Positions 1-8,759 are shown, counted from the first letter of the stretch. The stretch is DNA of 64,000 bases from Miltoncostaea sp963823515 (GCA_963823515.1 CAWGMB010000002.1:186001-250000); one strand, 5' to 3'. Numbers and translations: made by a program. The notes: generated by a model not told the origin, from the letters alone.

Positions 1-594
1 TCGTCGCGTTCGCCGCAGCGGCCGCGGGCGGTCCGGGGGTCGGCGACATCCGGGGCGCAGACGACCGCCGATGAGCCGCACTACCTGCTCACCCCCTCCG
101 ACCTGGCCCAGGACGGCGACCTGGACGCCGCCGACCAGTTCCGCGAGCGGGCCTACCTGCCCTTCCACCCGCCCGACCTCGCCCCCCAGTGGCCGACGGC
201 GCCCTGATCGAGCCCCACCGACCCGCTGCTGCCGGTTCTGCTCGCCGTGCCCACGGCCGCCGGCGGCCGGGTGCTGACGAAGCTCGTCCTCTGCCCCGCG
301 GCGGCCGCGCTCGCGGGACTTTCGCTGTGGATCGCCGTGCGCCGGCCGCCGTCGCCGCCGCGCTCGCGGGCCTCGCCCTGTGGCGGCTGGCGCGCTCGGC
401 GCGCACCCGACGCCGTGGCGCTCGGCGCCGGGCTGGTGGTCGCCGCGGTGGCCTGCGCGGTCGCCCATCGTGACCACATGACCTGGGTGCTACACGCAGC
501 CTGGTCCCTGGCCGTCGTCGGCGCCGCGGTCCTCGCCTACCGCCCGGCGCGAGGGCGGGGGCCGGCAGACGTCGGCGAACGCGGCGCCCGCTGA
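1..594 (+). pseudogene. Remnant of a polytopic membrane protein (DEPHYLL-type), broken
   Basis: Reading from base 1 gives an open frame to a stop at 205-207 containing DEPHYLLTPSDLAQDGDLD. This resembles the first extracytoplasmic loop of large membrane proteins of the glycosyltransferase/mannosyltransferase-like type, in which a short GDEPHYLL stretch follows the first helix. The bases before it encode an alanine-rich, helix-like stretch only in another frame (VAFAAAAAGGPGV). After the stop, 225-594 encodes further hydrophobic segments (LPVLLAVPTAAGGRVLTKL, then LGAGLVVAAVACAVAH), again spread over more than one frame. A complete member would need several hundred more residues, so this is a decayed or heavily misassembled gene cut by the window edge. 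Family assignment is from memory of the motif and is tentative. Confidence 0.4.
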
Positions 595-633
595 GCGCGC
601 CCGCGGTCGCGGACGCGCCCGGCGGGCGGTAGC

Positions 634-1071
634 TCAGGCCGGCGGCCTCCAGTTGCGGGCCATCATGTCCGGGTCGAAGTACATCCTCTCCTCGAGGATC
701 TGACCGTCGGCGATGCGGGCGATCGAGACGCCGGGCAGCTCGACGGCCTCGCCCTGCCCCTCCCAGTCGCCCCACGCCCCGGTGTGCGTGCCGAAGCAGG
801 TCCACTCGAAGATGCCGCCGTCGTCGGTCTCGGCGTAGGCGCCGAGCTCGACCCGGAGGTCGGGCAGCATGTCCATGAACGCCTTGACGCCGCCAGCGAT
901 CGCCCCGCGTCCCTCGAACCGGTCCGGGCTGTGGATCGCGGGGTTGTTGACCACCTGCCACCGCCGCACCCCGTTCGGGGCGAAGTGCGCCGCGACCCCG
1001 TCCGGGTCGTGGCTGTTCCACGCGGCGAAGTACGCGTGGACGAGCTCGCGCGTTGATGTCGTCGTCGTCAT
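634..1071 (-). CDS. SnoaL-like / NTF2-fold protein
   Basis: A 145-residue protein of the length and pattern of the SnoaL-like polyketide cyclase superfamily: an N-terminal helix (LVHAYFAAWNSHDPDGVAAHF), GRGAIAGGVKAFMDMLPDL, and C-terminal strands ending IADGQILEERMYFDPDMM. These cone-shaped alpha+beta barrels act as small-molecule isomerases, cyclases or hydrolases, or merely bind ligands, so no substrate can be named. The start is supported by a clear Shine-Dalgarno (GGAAAGGAG, about 7 nt before ATG). It stands alone, 156 bp downstream of the phosphorylase gene on the same strand. A second SnoaL-like gene lies at 51353-51727 but is not obviously a duplicate. Confidence 0.8.
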   Translation of the reverse strand: MTTTTSTRELVHAYFAAWNSHDPDGVAAHFAPNGVRRWQVVNNPAIHSPDRFEGRGAIAGGVKAFMDMLPDLRVELGAYAETDDGGIFEWTCFGTHTGAWGDWEGQGEAVELPGVSIARIADGQILEERMYFDPDMMARNWRPPA

Positions 1072-1227
1072 GTCGTCGCTCCTTTCCCCGTCGCTGGACG
1101 GAAACCCCGTCCATCCCCCTTCTCCACCACCGCGCGGCGGCGGGCATCCGGGTCCGGCCCGGTCCGCCGTGCCTCATCCCGGCAGCCGGGCCGAGGTCGA
1201 CTACGGACGGTGCGGCCCGCGCGCGGC

Positions 1228-2028
1228 CTAGAGCGAGAAGACGATCCCCGCCGCAGGGCCGGGGTCGGCGGCGATGACCGGCAGAGCAGCCCGGAGCGCT
1301 CGCTGGAAGACCCCCGCGCTCTCGCCGAAGAGGCGGGCGAGCGTCTCGGCCGGGGTCGGCTCGGGCATGACGCCGTTGGCGTGGTCGGTCACGAACCCGA
1401 CCAGGGCGAAGGGCAGGCGCGCCTCCCCGGCGAGTACGGTCTCCGGCCCCCCGGTCTGGCTCACGGCTGCGACGCCCGCCGCCGCCAGCTGCGCGATCTC
1501 GCTCACCGTGTTGAGACGGGGCCCGTCCACGTGGCCGTAGGTGCCGCCGTCGCGCACGGGCAGGCCCGCGGCGCGCGCGCCCTCGACCGCGCCGGCGCGG
1601 ACGCCCGGGCCGAACGGGAGCTCATAGATCCAGTGCCCGCGCCCCGGGATCTCCGGGCCGGTGAACAGGGTGCACAGCGTCCCGTCGGCGAGGCGGTTGG
1701 AGGGGAAGTGCAGGTCGTCGAAGACGACCAGACCGCCGAGCTCGAGCGACGGGTCCACCGCTCCGCAGACCGTGGTGGAGACCAGCGCCCGTGCGCCGAC
1801 CGCCGCGATCGCGGCCACGTTCGCCCGCGGCGTGACCTGGTGCGACAGGCGCGCGTGCCCGGCGCCGTGGCGCGGGACGTGCGCCACCGCGACGCCGGCG
1901 AGGGTCCCCAGGGTGACGGTGGCGGTGCCGTGGGGCGTCGTCACCTCCTCGGTGCGACGGTCCTCGAGACCCTCCAGCTCGTAGAGGCCGGTGCCGGTGA
2001 TGAGGCCGATCGGGGCGGGGTCGGACAT
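1228..2028 (-). CDS. mtnP: Methylthioadenosine/purine nucleoside phosphorylase family protein
   Basis: A 266-residue enzyme of the MTAP/PNP (phosphorylase family 2) type, which cleaves a purine nucleoside with phosphate; for MTAP the products are adenine and 5-methylthioribose-1-phosphate. Visible family signatures are the N-terminal GLITGTGLYELEGL, HGTATVTLGTL, RANVAAIAAVGARALVSTTVCGAV, and the C-terminal TGGPETVLAGEARLPFALVG followed by VTDHANG, where MTAPs have the base-contacting aspartate. The ATG at 2028 is chosen over one 33 nt upstream because homologues begin just before the GTG loop. Substrate preference (MTA versus inosine/guanosine) cannot be read with certainty. The partial mtnA at 63036-64000 acts on the MTAP product, which favours methionine salvage. 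Confidence 0.75.
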   Translation of the reverse strand: MSDPAPIGLITGTGLYELEGLEDRRTEEVTTPHGTATVTLGTLAGVAVAHVPRHGAGHARLSHQVTPRANVAAIAAVGARALVSTTVCGAVDPSLELGGLVVFDDLHFPSNRLADGTLCTLFTGPEIPGRGHWIYELPFGPGVRAGAVEGARAAGLPVRDGGTYGHVDGPRLNTVSEIAQLAAAGVAAVSQTGGPETVLAGEARLPFALVGFVTDHANGVMPEPTPAETLARLFGESAGVFQRALRAALPVIAADPGPAAGIVFSL

Positions 2029-2145
2029 CGTGCGCCACCCTACCGGGACTCCACGCCGCACCTTCCTCGATCCGGGAGACGCCGCGAGGCGGCCGATCGA
2101 TCGTCTCGACGCCAGGTCCCCGCCGGGATGCCGAGGCCGAGGCGC

Positions 2146-2541
2146 TCAGCCGGGCCGGTCGTCCTGACGGCGGTTGGCGCTCACCACGTAGTCCTCGACG
2201 CCCGAGAGCAGGAAGTCGGGGTTCACGCAGGCCGCGGCGCCACGGTGCTCGAAGGTCCGCTCCACCGTCGAGCGGCAGATGCCCAGGGGCTCCTTGGATG
2301 CGCGCAGCCCGCCGAAGCCGGCGGCGGTGCGCTGCAGGCGCCGGAAGCCGTCGAGCTCGATCTCCACCTGGTAGACGCCCTCGAGGCAGCCCATCCAGGT
2401 GCGCCCCTCGCGTTCGTAGGAGTAGAGGCGCGAGCAGCCGGACTCGATGCAGCCCGCCGGCTGGACAACCCGCTCGCACGACACCGGACACTGACGGCAC
2501 GACCCAGCCACCATCGCGGTGGCGGCGGGGCTCGGCCTCAT
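2146..2541 (-). CDS. Cysteine-rich protein of unknown function
   Basis: 131 residues, not recognised. The N-terminal half has CRQCPVSCE, then C-x3-E-x-GC and a lone Cys in MGCLEGVYQVEIELDGF; two more cysteines lie at GICRSTVERTF and ACVNPDFL. The first spacing (C-x2-C-P-x2-C) could bind zinc or a cluster, but no second canonical ligand set is obvious. The central part reads as an alternating strand pattern rather than a helix bundle. There is no signal peptide or membrane segment, so it is probably cytoplasmic. An internal ATG at 2514 is an alternative start that trims nine residues. It lies between dnaE and the phosphorylase on the same strand, with gaps near 100 bp either side. Third-position GC supports a real gene. 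Confidence 0.65.
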   Translation of the reverse strand: MRPSPAATAMVAGSCRQCPVSCERVVQPAGCIESGCSRLYSYEREGRTWMGCLEGVYQVEIELDGFRRLQRTAAGFGGLRASKEPLGICRSTVERTFEHRGAAACVNPDFLLSGVEDYVVSANRRQDDRPG

Positions 2542-2639
2542 CGTGGGATCGCCGGGGGCATCGCAGTATTAAGGCCCTCTCCCACTCCCCGGTCAAGCGA
2601 TCCGGCCGAGCGGCGGCGCGGCGGTGGGCTCAGCCCGGA

Positions 2640-5600
2640 TCAGACCAGGCAGCGCTCCCCGAAGAGTGTCTTCAGCTCCGCCACGAGGCTGCTGGCCCGC
2701 GGGTCTACCTTGAACTCCTCGCCCAGGTGGAGGCGCCGCCGGCCCACCGCGGTCTGGACGTCGAGCACGACGGCGGCGTCGCCCTGGTGGTCCACCAGGA
2801 GGCGCCGGAGCTCGGGCAGCGGGGTCTGCGCCAGGCGCGCCATCTCGACCTTCACCACCAGGCGCTCCTGCTCGCCGCCCTCCTCCGGGCGGAAGGCGCG
2901 GACCGACTGCGCCACGAGCTTGGTCTCGCCCTCCCCTTTCTGGTCGATGCGCCCGGTGATCAGCACCATCGCGTCCATCGTGAGCAGATCGCGGGCGTCG
3001 GCCATGACGGCCGGGACGACCACCACCTCGACCGAGCCCTCGAGGTCGTCGAGGCGGACGAACATCATGGGGTCGCCCTTGCGGGTGGTGATGCTCTTCA
3101 CGGCGCCGAGCATGCCGCCCACGGTCACCGCCTCGCCGTCGGCGCGGTCGCCGAGCGATACGATGCCGCAGGTGACGGCGCGCGCCAGCTGCTGGCGGCA
3201 GTCCTGGAGCGGGTGACTCGAGACGTAGAGGCCGAGAGCCTCCTTCTCGGCCAGGAGGAGCTCGTCCTTGGGCATCTCGCGGGTCGGGATCGGGGGGTCG
3301 AGCTCCACGGCGGCGTCCGAGCTGCCCATCGCGCCGAAGAGCGACTCCTGCCCCGCGGCGAGGTCGGAGCGGCGGCGGGTCGCCTGGCCGACCGCGGCCG
3401 CGATCGTGTCGAGCATCCCGAGGCGCGAGTCGCCGGTCGAGTCGAGCGCGCCGCCCCGGATCAGGCTCTCCAGGGCACGCTTGTTGACCTGCGCCTGGTC
3501 GACCCGGCGGCAGAAGTCCCAGAGCGAAGTGAACGGGCCGTCGTCGTCGCGCGCCGCGATGATCGCCGCGACGGCGCTCTCGCCCACACCCTTCACGGCG
3601 GAGAGGCCGAAGCGGATCTCCGTCTCACCGGTGACCGCGAAGTCGGAGCGGCTGACGTTGACGTCCGGCGGGAGCACGGAGAGGCCCATGTCGCTGCAGG
3701 CGGCCACGTAGAACGGGACGCGGTCCTTGGTGTCCATGACCGAGCTCAGAAGCGAGGCCATGTACTCGGCCGGGTGGTTGGCCTTGAGGTAGGCGGTGCG
3801 GTAGGCCAGGAGCGCGTAGCAGGCCGCGTGGCTCTTGTTGAACGAGTAGTCCCCCGCCGCCTCGCAGAGGCCCCAGAGGCTCTGGGCGACCTTCTTGTCG
3901 GTGCCGCTCTCGATGCAGCCGGCGACGAACTCGTCCTTCAGCGAGGCCATCAGGACCTTGTCCTTCTTGCCCACGGCCTTGCGCAGATCGTCCGCGCGCG
4001 ACGGCGAGAACCCGGCGAGCTGCCGGGAGATCGCCATCAGCTGCTCCTGGTAGACGGCCACCCCGTAGGTGGGACCGGTGATCGTCTCCAGGCGCGGATC
4101 CTCGAAGGTGACCCGTGAGGGGTCGCGCTTGTTGCGGGCGTACGTCGGGATGAACGCCATGGGGCCCGGGCGGTAGAGGGCCACGAGGGCGATCAGGTCG
4201 GCGAACTCGGTGGGGCGCACCTCGCGCAGGGCCTCGCGCATCCCGCTCGACTCGAACTGGAACACGCCGATGGCGTCCCCGCGGGCGAGCATGGCGTAGC
4301 TGGCCGGGTCGTCGAGCGGGATCGTCTCGATGTCGAGCGGCTCTCCGCCGCGGTCCTGGATGAGCTCCAGCGCGCCCTGGATGACGTCGAGGTTGCGCAG
4401 GCCCAGGAAGTCCATCTTCAGCAGGCCGAGAGCCTCGACGTCGTGGTCGGGCACCTGGGTGACGACGTTGCCCTCGTCGTCCGTGCGGACCGGCAGATAG
4501 TCGGTGACGTCGCCGGGGGCGATCACGACGCCGGCCGCATGCACGCCCTCGTTGCGCACGAGGCCCTCGAGCGGGAGCGCGGTGTCGATGATCTCCCGCA
4601 CGACGGCGTCGTCGGCGTAGGCCTGGGCGAGCTCGGTGCCCGGCTTCAGCGCGTCGGCCAGCTTGATGCCGATCGGGCGCTCCGGGACGAGCTTGGCGAG
4701 GCGGTCGACCTGGCCGTAGCTGTGGCCGAGCACGCGGCCCGAATCGCGGACGACGGCGCGGGCGAGCAGCTTGCCGAAGGTCCCGATGCGCGCCACCGCG
4801 CTCGAGCCGTACTTCTGGGTGACGTACTGCACCACGCGGTCGCGGCCGGCCACGGCGAAGTCGGTGTCGATGTCGGGCATGCTCTTGCGCCCGGGATTGA
4901 GGAAGCGCTCGAAGAGCAGGTCGTGCGCGAGCGGATCGAGGTCGACGATCCGCAGCGAGTAAGCCACCAGCGAGCCGGCGGCCGAGCCTCGGCCCGGACC
5001 TACGCCGACGCCGTTCTCGCGGGCCCAGCGCATGTAGTCCCAGACGATCAGGAAGTAGCTGGCGAAGCCCATCTCCTTGATGACGCCGAGCTCGAAGCGC
5101 AGGCGCTCCTCGGCGTTCGCCGGCTGACCGCCAGGGTAGCGGCGGGCCATGCCCTCCCGGCAGAGACGCTCGAGGTAGACCTCGTCCTTCTCGCCGCCGG
5201 GCACGGGGAAGCGCGGCAGCTTGATGTCGCCGAGGGGCAGCGACAGGGCCTTGCAGCGCTCGGCCACCTCGAGCGACACCGGCAGGATGTCCACGAACTC
5301 GGGCAGCGCGGCGGCCATCTCCGCGCCGGTCTTGAGGTAGAACTCCTTGGTCCCGAACTTGAAGCGCTTGGGGTTGCTCAGCACGTCGCGGGTCTGGATC
5401 GCCAGGAGCGCCTCGTGCGAGTCGGCGTCAGCGCGGCACGGGTAGTGCGCGTCGCAGGTGGCGACCATCGGCAGGCCGGCCTCGGCGGCGATCCGCTTCA
5501 GGTGGACGTTGATACCCGTCTGCACGTCGAGCCCGGCGTGCTGGATCTCGACGTAGACGTCGTCCCGGCCGAAGATCTGAGCGAGCGCGTCGAGCTCGGC

Positions 5601-6074
5601 GCGGGCCGCCACCACGTCCTCGCGCTCCAGGCTCTGGCAGACCACGCCGGACAGGCAGCCCGAGAGGGCGATGATGCCGTCGGAGTACTTCTCCATCAGC
5701 GCGTGCGAGATGCGCGGCTTACGGTGGTACCCCTCGAGGTAGCCGGCCGAGCAGAGCTTGATGAGGTTGTAGTAGCCCTCGGTGGTCTCGGCCAGGAGCG
5801 TCAGGTGGTTGCGCTTCTCCTTCGCCGGGCGCGCCTCGTGGTCGTCGACCACGTAGGCCTCCAGCCCGACCACGGGCGTGATGCCGCGCTTGGTCGCCTG
5901 GCGGTAGAGCTCGACCGCCCCGCTCATCACCCCGTGGTCCGTGAGCGCCACCGCGCTCTGGCCCATCTCCTCGACCCGGTCGAGCAGCCGGTCGATCTTG
6001 CAGGCCCCGTCCAGCACCGAGTAGTGGGAGTGGACGTGGAGGTGGACGAACGGCGGATCTGACGTGGACGGCAT
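2640..6074 (-). CDS. dnaE: DNA polymerase III subunit alpha
   Basis: 1,144 residues, close to the usual 1,150-1,200 for replicative DnaE. An N-terminal PHP domain starts at once (HLHVHSHYSVLDGA; later LTDHGVMSGAVELY). The polymerase palm has the GRGSAAGSLVAY loop and the catalytic PDIDTDF aspartates around residue 400. The fingers and helix-hairpin-helix region follow (YRPGPMAFIPTYARNK; AVGKKDKVLMASLK; NKSHAACYALLAYRTAYLK). The C-terminus carries an OB-fold (VTVGGMLGAVKSITTRKGD) and the tau-binding tail. It extends 3'-OH ends as the core of the replisome. The ATG at 6074 places the PHP motif ten residues in, as in the family. It is divergent from the broken flavin-binding gene at 6128. Intact, in a single frame. 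Confidence 0.98.
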   Translation of the reverse strand: MPSTSDPPFVHLHVHSHYSVLDGACKIDRLLDRVEEMGQSAVALTDHGVMSGAVELYRQATKRGITPVVGLEAYVVDDHEARPAKEKRNHLTLLAETTEGYYNLIKLCSAGYLEGYHRKPRISHALMEKYSDGIIALSGCLSGVVCQSLEREDVVAARAELDALAQIFGRDDVYVEIQHAGLDVQTGINVHLKRIAAEAGLPMVATCDAHYPCRADADSHEALLAIQTRDVLSNPKRFKFGTKEFYLKTGAEMAAALPEFVDILPVSLEVAERCKALSLPLGDIKLPRFPVPGGEKDEVYLERLCREGMARRYPGGQPANAEERLRFELGVIKEMGFASYFLIVWDYMRWARENGVGVGPGRGSAAGSLVAYSLRIVDLDPLAHDLLFERFLNPGRKSMPDIDTDFAVAGRDRVVQYVTQKYGSSAVARIGTFGKLLARAVVRDSGRVLGHSYGQVDRLAKLVPERPIGIKLADALKPGTELAQAYADDAVVREIIDTALPLEGLVRNEGVHAAGVVIAPGDVTDYLPVRTDDEGNVVTQVPDHDVEALGLLKMDFLGLRNLDVIQGALELIQDRGGEPLDIETIPLDDPASYAMLARGDAIGVFQFESSGMREALREVRPTEFADLIALVALYRPGPMAFIPTYARNKRDPSRVTFEDPRLETITGPTYGVAVYQEQLMAISRQLAGFSPSRADDLRKAVGKKDKVLMASLKDEFVAGCIESGTDKKVAQSLWGLCEAAGDYSFNKSHAACYALLAYRTAYLKANHPAEYMASLLSSVMDTKDRVPFYVAACSDMGLSVLPPDVNVSRSDFAVTGETEIRFGLSAVKGVGESAVAAIIAARDDDGPFTSLWDFCRRVDQAQVNKRALESLIRGGALDSTGDSRLGMLDTIAAAVGQATRRRSDLAAGQESLFGAMGSSDAAVELDPPIPTREMPKDELLLAEKEALGLYVSSHPLQDCRQQLARAVTCGIVSLGDRADGEAVTVGGMLGAVKSITTRKGDPMMFVRLDDLEGSVEVVVVPAVMADARDLLTMDAMVLITGRIDQKGEGETKLVAQSVRAFRPEEGGEQERLVVKVEMARLAQTPLPELRRLLVDHQGDAAVVLDVQTAVGRRRLHLGEEFKVDPRASSLVAELKTLFGERCLV

Positions 6075-6127
6075 CGGGCCTCAGGCTAACCGCGGCCGCG
6101 GGGGCCGACAAGGCGGGAGGACGCTAG

Positions 6128-6692
6128 ATGCGGGGGATACCGGTGGACGCCGACCCCAGGGATGGTGGGGCGGCGGCCGGAGGGGATGGCGCGTCCGCGC
6201 GGCATACCCCTCATCCTGAGACTTGCCTCGGACGTCGTCGTCGCCGATCGTCTTCGCCCGATGAGCTGGAGCGCCGGGTGCTCGGCATCGTCTGGTGCAC
6301 GCTGGCGACGACCGACCGCGCCGGGCTGCCGCGCGCACGGATCGTCCACCCCTGGTGGGAGGGGACGACGGCGTGGATCACGGGCCGCCCGGGGTCGCCC
6401 GAGACCGCTCGCCTCGCGGCCGTCGCCTGGGCCCCGCTCCTCCACTGGGATCCGGCCCATCAGGTCGTGCTGGCCGAGTGCGCAGCGCGTTCCGATGAGG
6501 AACCGGGGAACACGAGCGCGTCTGGCGGCGATCGCCGCCCAGACGCCTCCGTGCGGCTTCGGCCCCGGGCCCATGTTCCCGCGGGCCCGCGCGACACGGC
6601 GCTCCCTGCTGCGCCTCGAGGCGCACCGCATCGATCTGGCCGGCGCCCCCGGCGACGCCCAGGCCCCCGCTCGGGACCTGGGCGCGCGCTGA
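6128..6692 (+). pseudogene. Pyridoxamine-5'-phosphate-oxidase-like protein, frameshifted
   Basis: The first frame encodes a split-barrel flavin-binding core: LERRVLGIVWCTLATTDRAG, RARIVHPWWEG, WITGRPGSPETARLA, LHWDPAHQVVLAECAA. The next homologous stretch (LAAIAAQTPPCGFGPGPMFP, then LLRLEAHRIDLAG) is in another frame and runs to a stop at 6690-6692. The switch falls between about 6485 and 6530. Total length is 3n+1, so one inserted base would explain it. Intact relatives of this type are 160-190 residues and bind FMN or F420. The N-terminal 35 residues are arginine/serine-rich and unlike the family, so the true start is uncertain. It could be a real pseudogene or a sequencing indel. Confidence 0.6.
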
Positions 6693-6713
6693 GACGAGCG
6701 CGGAGCTCTGACG

Positions 6714-7365
6714 TCAGCCCAGGTCGGCCGCCGTCAGGGTGCCGGGCTGCAGGTCGGTGCCCGACAGGCCGGTCTCCATGCGCCGGATGAGGGCGTTGGC
6801 GTCACGGACGCCCGCCTGGGCGATGCGCTGGTTGATCTTCAGCTGCCTGATGTCGAGGGTGACCGAGCCCGGGTCGGCCGGGGTGCGCCGGGCGGGGATG
6901 ACGGTCGTGCTCGGCGCCGGCTCGGGGCTCGGGGTCGCCGTGACGATCCGCAGGCGGTCCGAGAGCTTGCCCTGCACGACCTGGCCGCTGGCGATGTCGC
7001 CGCCGGTCAGCTTGGCGTTCAGGCGGTTCTCGATGCCCTGCGCCCGTCGCAGGGCGGCCTGGTAGATGCGCTGGTTGATCAGCAGCTGGCGCGCCGTGAG
7101 CGTCACCGGGTCGCCCGCGGCGGCGCGGCCCGGGTCCACGATCGGGGCCGGGTCGGCCGGCGCCGCAGGCGCCAGCGAGACCGCCGCCAGGTTGCTGGTG
7201 ATGCCGCTGCCGAGCTCGCTCGCGCCGATCGAGTAGCCGCACAGGTCACGCGCCGCCAGGCCGCCGTCAAGCCGCGCCCGGACGCCGTTCAGGCGCCGGA
7301 TCGCGGCCTGGCCGATGCGCTGGTTGATCAGCAGCTGTCGCTCGCTGAGGGTGAAGGTGGCCTTC
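6714..7365 (-). repeat. Three INQRI protein repeats (copies A1-A3)
   Basis: Copies begin at about 7355, 7108 and 6860 on the minus strand. Each has a strand-like V/F-T-L stretch, then QLxINQRIxQA, a charged amphipathic helix with R-x2-N/Q-x4-R, and xLxxxD(L/I). Copies 1 and 2 share 24 identical bases over QLLINQRI (7314-7337 and 7067-7090), so duplication is recent or codon choice is constrained. The same motif recurs in the gene at 43236-45272. Confidence 0.85.
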
Positions 7366-8759
7366 TCGGTGCTCGGCGCGGGCGCCGGCGGCAGCACCTT
7401 GCAGACCGGCGTGGCCACGGCCGCGATGCCCGCAAGCGGGATCGCCTGCCAGTCGGGGGTGATGTCGCTGTCGGGCAGGGCGGGAGCACCGTGGTCCTCC
7501 GGCGGGCCACCGTGGTCCCCAGGCGGGCCACCGCCTCCGGGCTCCCCAGGCGGGCCACCGCCTCCGGGCTCCTCAGGCTGCGCCGGATCCGGCTCGGGCT
7601 CCGGCTGTGCCGGCGGCGGGTCGGGAACCACCACCGCGATCGCGCTGTCGGGGTGCCGCGTCTGGCCGGAGCCGTCGGCGGCCATGGTGTAGATGTCGGG
7701 GTCGCCGGCGACCGTCTCGCCGGGGTCGGGCCGCGTGCTCTGGAACGCGATCTGCGTGCCGTCGGGCGACCAGGCCGGGTTCAGGTCCGAGTAGGCGGTC
7801 GGCTCGCCGCCCTCCTCCTCGGGCGGAGCCGCCCCTCCCAGGGGGTCGGTGAGCTGGGTCGCCGTGCCGCCGCTCGCGGGCGCGACCCAGATGCCGGCGC
7901 CGCCGCCCTCGTCGCCGCGGCGGAAGACGATCCTGGTGCCGTCGGGCGACCAGGCGGGCGTCGCGTCGGACAGGCCGGGTGCGTCGATGACGGTGGTGTC
8001 GGCGCCGGTCGCCAGATCGATGACGTTGATCTTGACGGTGGGGCCCTTGCCGTTGGAGTAGAGGAGCTTGGTGCCGTCGGGCGACCAGGCGGGCTCGGCG
8101 TCGTAGCCGGCCGGGCCCCCGGCGCCGCCGGTGAGGCCGGTGATCCGCTGGGTCTTGCCGGTGGCGAGCTCAATGATCCAGATGTCGGCGTTCCGGCCGT
8201 CCCCGACGCGGTACGCGAGCCGGCCGCCATCAGGCGACCAGGTCGGCTCGTACTGGGCGGCGCCCATCGCGCCGCCGGCGCCGGGCTTGTCGGCGGTCAC
8301 CTGGACGACGTTGCTGCCGTCGATGTTCATCACGTAGATGTCGGGGTCGGTCGAGCCGTCGTCCGGATCGAGCCGGTTGCTGGTGAAGGCGACGCGCGTG
8401 CCGTCGGGCGACACGGTCGGGTGCAGGTCGTTGATCGCCGTCGGGACGGGGTCGCCGCCCTCCTCGGGCGCGACCAGGTCGACGTTGTTGGCGGTGAGGT
8501 TGGTGACCCCGCCGCCCTGGCGCGTCAGGAAGATGTCGAAGTCGGAGATCCGAGCACCCTCCGCGTCGGTCGCGGTGTCCTCGGGGCCGAGGCGGTTGCT
8601 CGCGAACACGAGTGCCCCGTTGGTGCCCACGAAGGCCGCGTCGGCCGCCGGCACGGCGGCGAGCGTCCCGGCGACCATCATGGCCGTGAGGGCGGCCGCC
8701 CGCCTGCGGCGAGGACGGGAGCGGACGGCACCTGAGGTGAATGGTGGCCTGGGTGACAT
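6714..8759 (-). CDS. Secreted TolB/PD40-type propeller with three C-terminal INQRI repeats
   Basis: 681 residues from the ATG at 8759, which has a strong Shine-Dalgarno (GAGGGGGAG). A signal peptide (basic RPRRRR, hydrophobic core, AADAA cleavage region) indicates export. Residues 45-380 carry at least five PD40 blades, with repeated WSPDGT(R/K/Q)-type motifs each followed by a DIW/DIY-like strand, as in TolB. Residues about 380-440 are a Pro/Gly/Glu linker (GGGGPPGEPGGGGPPGD). The last 215 residues hold three copies of a motif centred on QL(L/K)INQRI at about residues 475, 557 and 640, separated by Pro/Ala-rich linkers. A cysteine before copy 1 (VCKVLPP) and one within it (DLCGYS) could form a disulfide. 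The propeller may bind ligands or protein; the repeat has no function known to me. It is monocistronic, downstream of a 290-bp gap. Confidence 0.85.
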   Translation of the reverse strand: MSPRPPFTSGAVRSRPRRRRAAALTAMMVAGTLAAVPAADAAFVGTNGALVFASNRLGPEDTATDAEGARISDFDIFLTRQGGGVTNLTANNVDLVAPEEGGDPVPTAINDLHPTVSPDGTRVAFTSNRLDPDDGSTDPDIYVMNIDGSNVVQVTADKPGAGGAMGAAQYEPTWSPDGGRLAYRVGDGRNADIWIIELATGKTQRITGLTGGAGGPAGYDAEPAWSPDGTKLLYSNGKGPTVKINVIDLATGADTTVIDAPGLSDATPAWSPDGTRIVFRRGDEGGGAGIWVAPASGGTATQLTDPLGGAAPPEEEGGEPTAYSDLNPAWSPDGTQIAFQSTRPDPGETVAGDPDIYTMAADGSGQTRHPDSAIAVVVPDPPPAQPEPEPDPAQPEEPGGGGPPGEPGGGGPPGDHGGPPEDHGAPALPDSDITPDWQAIPLAGIAAVATPVCKVLPPAPAPSTEKATFTLSERQLLINQRIGQAAIRRLNGVRARLDGGLAARDLCGYSIGASELGSGITSNLAAVSLAPAAPADPAPIVDPGRAAAGDPVTLTARQLLINQRIYQAALRRAQGIENRLNAKLTGGDIASGQVVQGKLSDRLRIVTATPSPEPAPSTTVIPARRTPADPGSVTLDIRQLKINQRIAQAGVRDANALIRRMETGLSGTDLQPGTLTAADLG
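7483..7628 (-). repeat. Low-complexity Pro/Gly/Glu linker with tandem DNA repeats
   Basis: This stretch encodes the flexible linker between propeller and INQRI repeats. It contains imperfect direct repeats of about 26 bp that encode EPGGGGPPG units. Such repeats change copy number easily, so linker length may vary between strains. Confidence 0.7.

Noticed and set aside
4443..6062. Long open frame antisense to dnaE
   Set aside because: A byproduct of high-GC codon bias; composition is Val/Asp/His/Arg-rich and dnaE is unambiguous on the other strand.
7483..7628. CRISPR-like direct repeats
   Set aside because: The repeats are in-frame Pro/Gly coding units without unique spacers of constant length.
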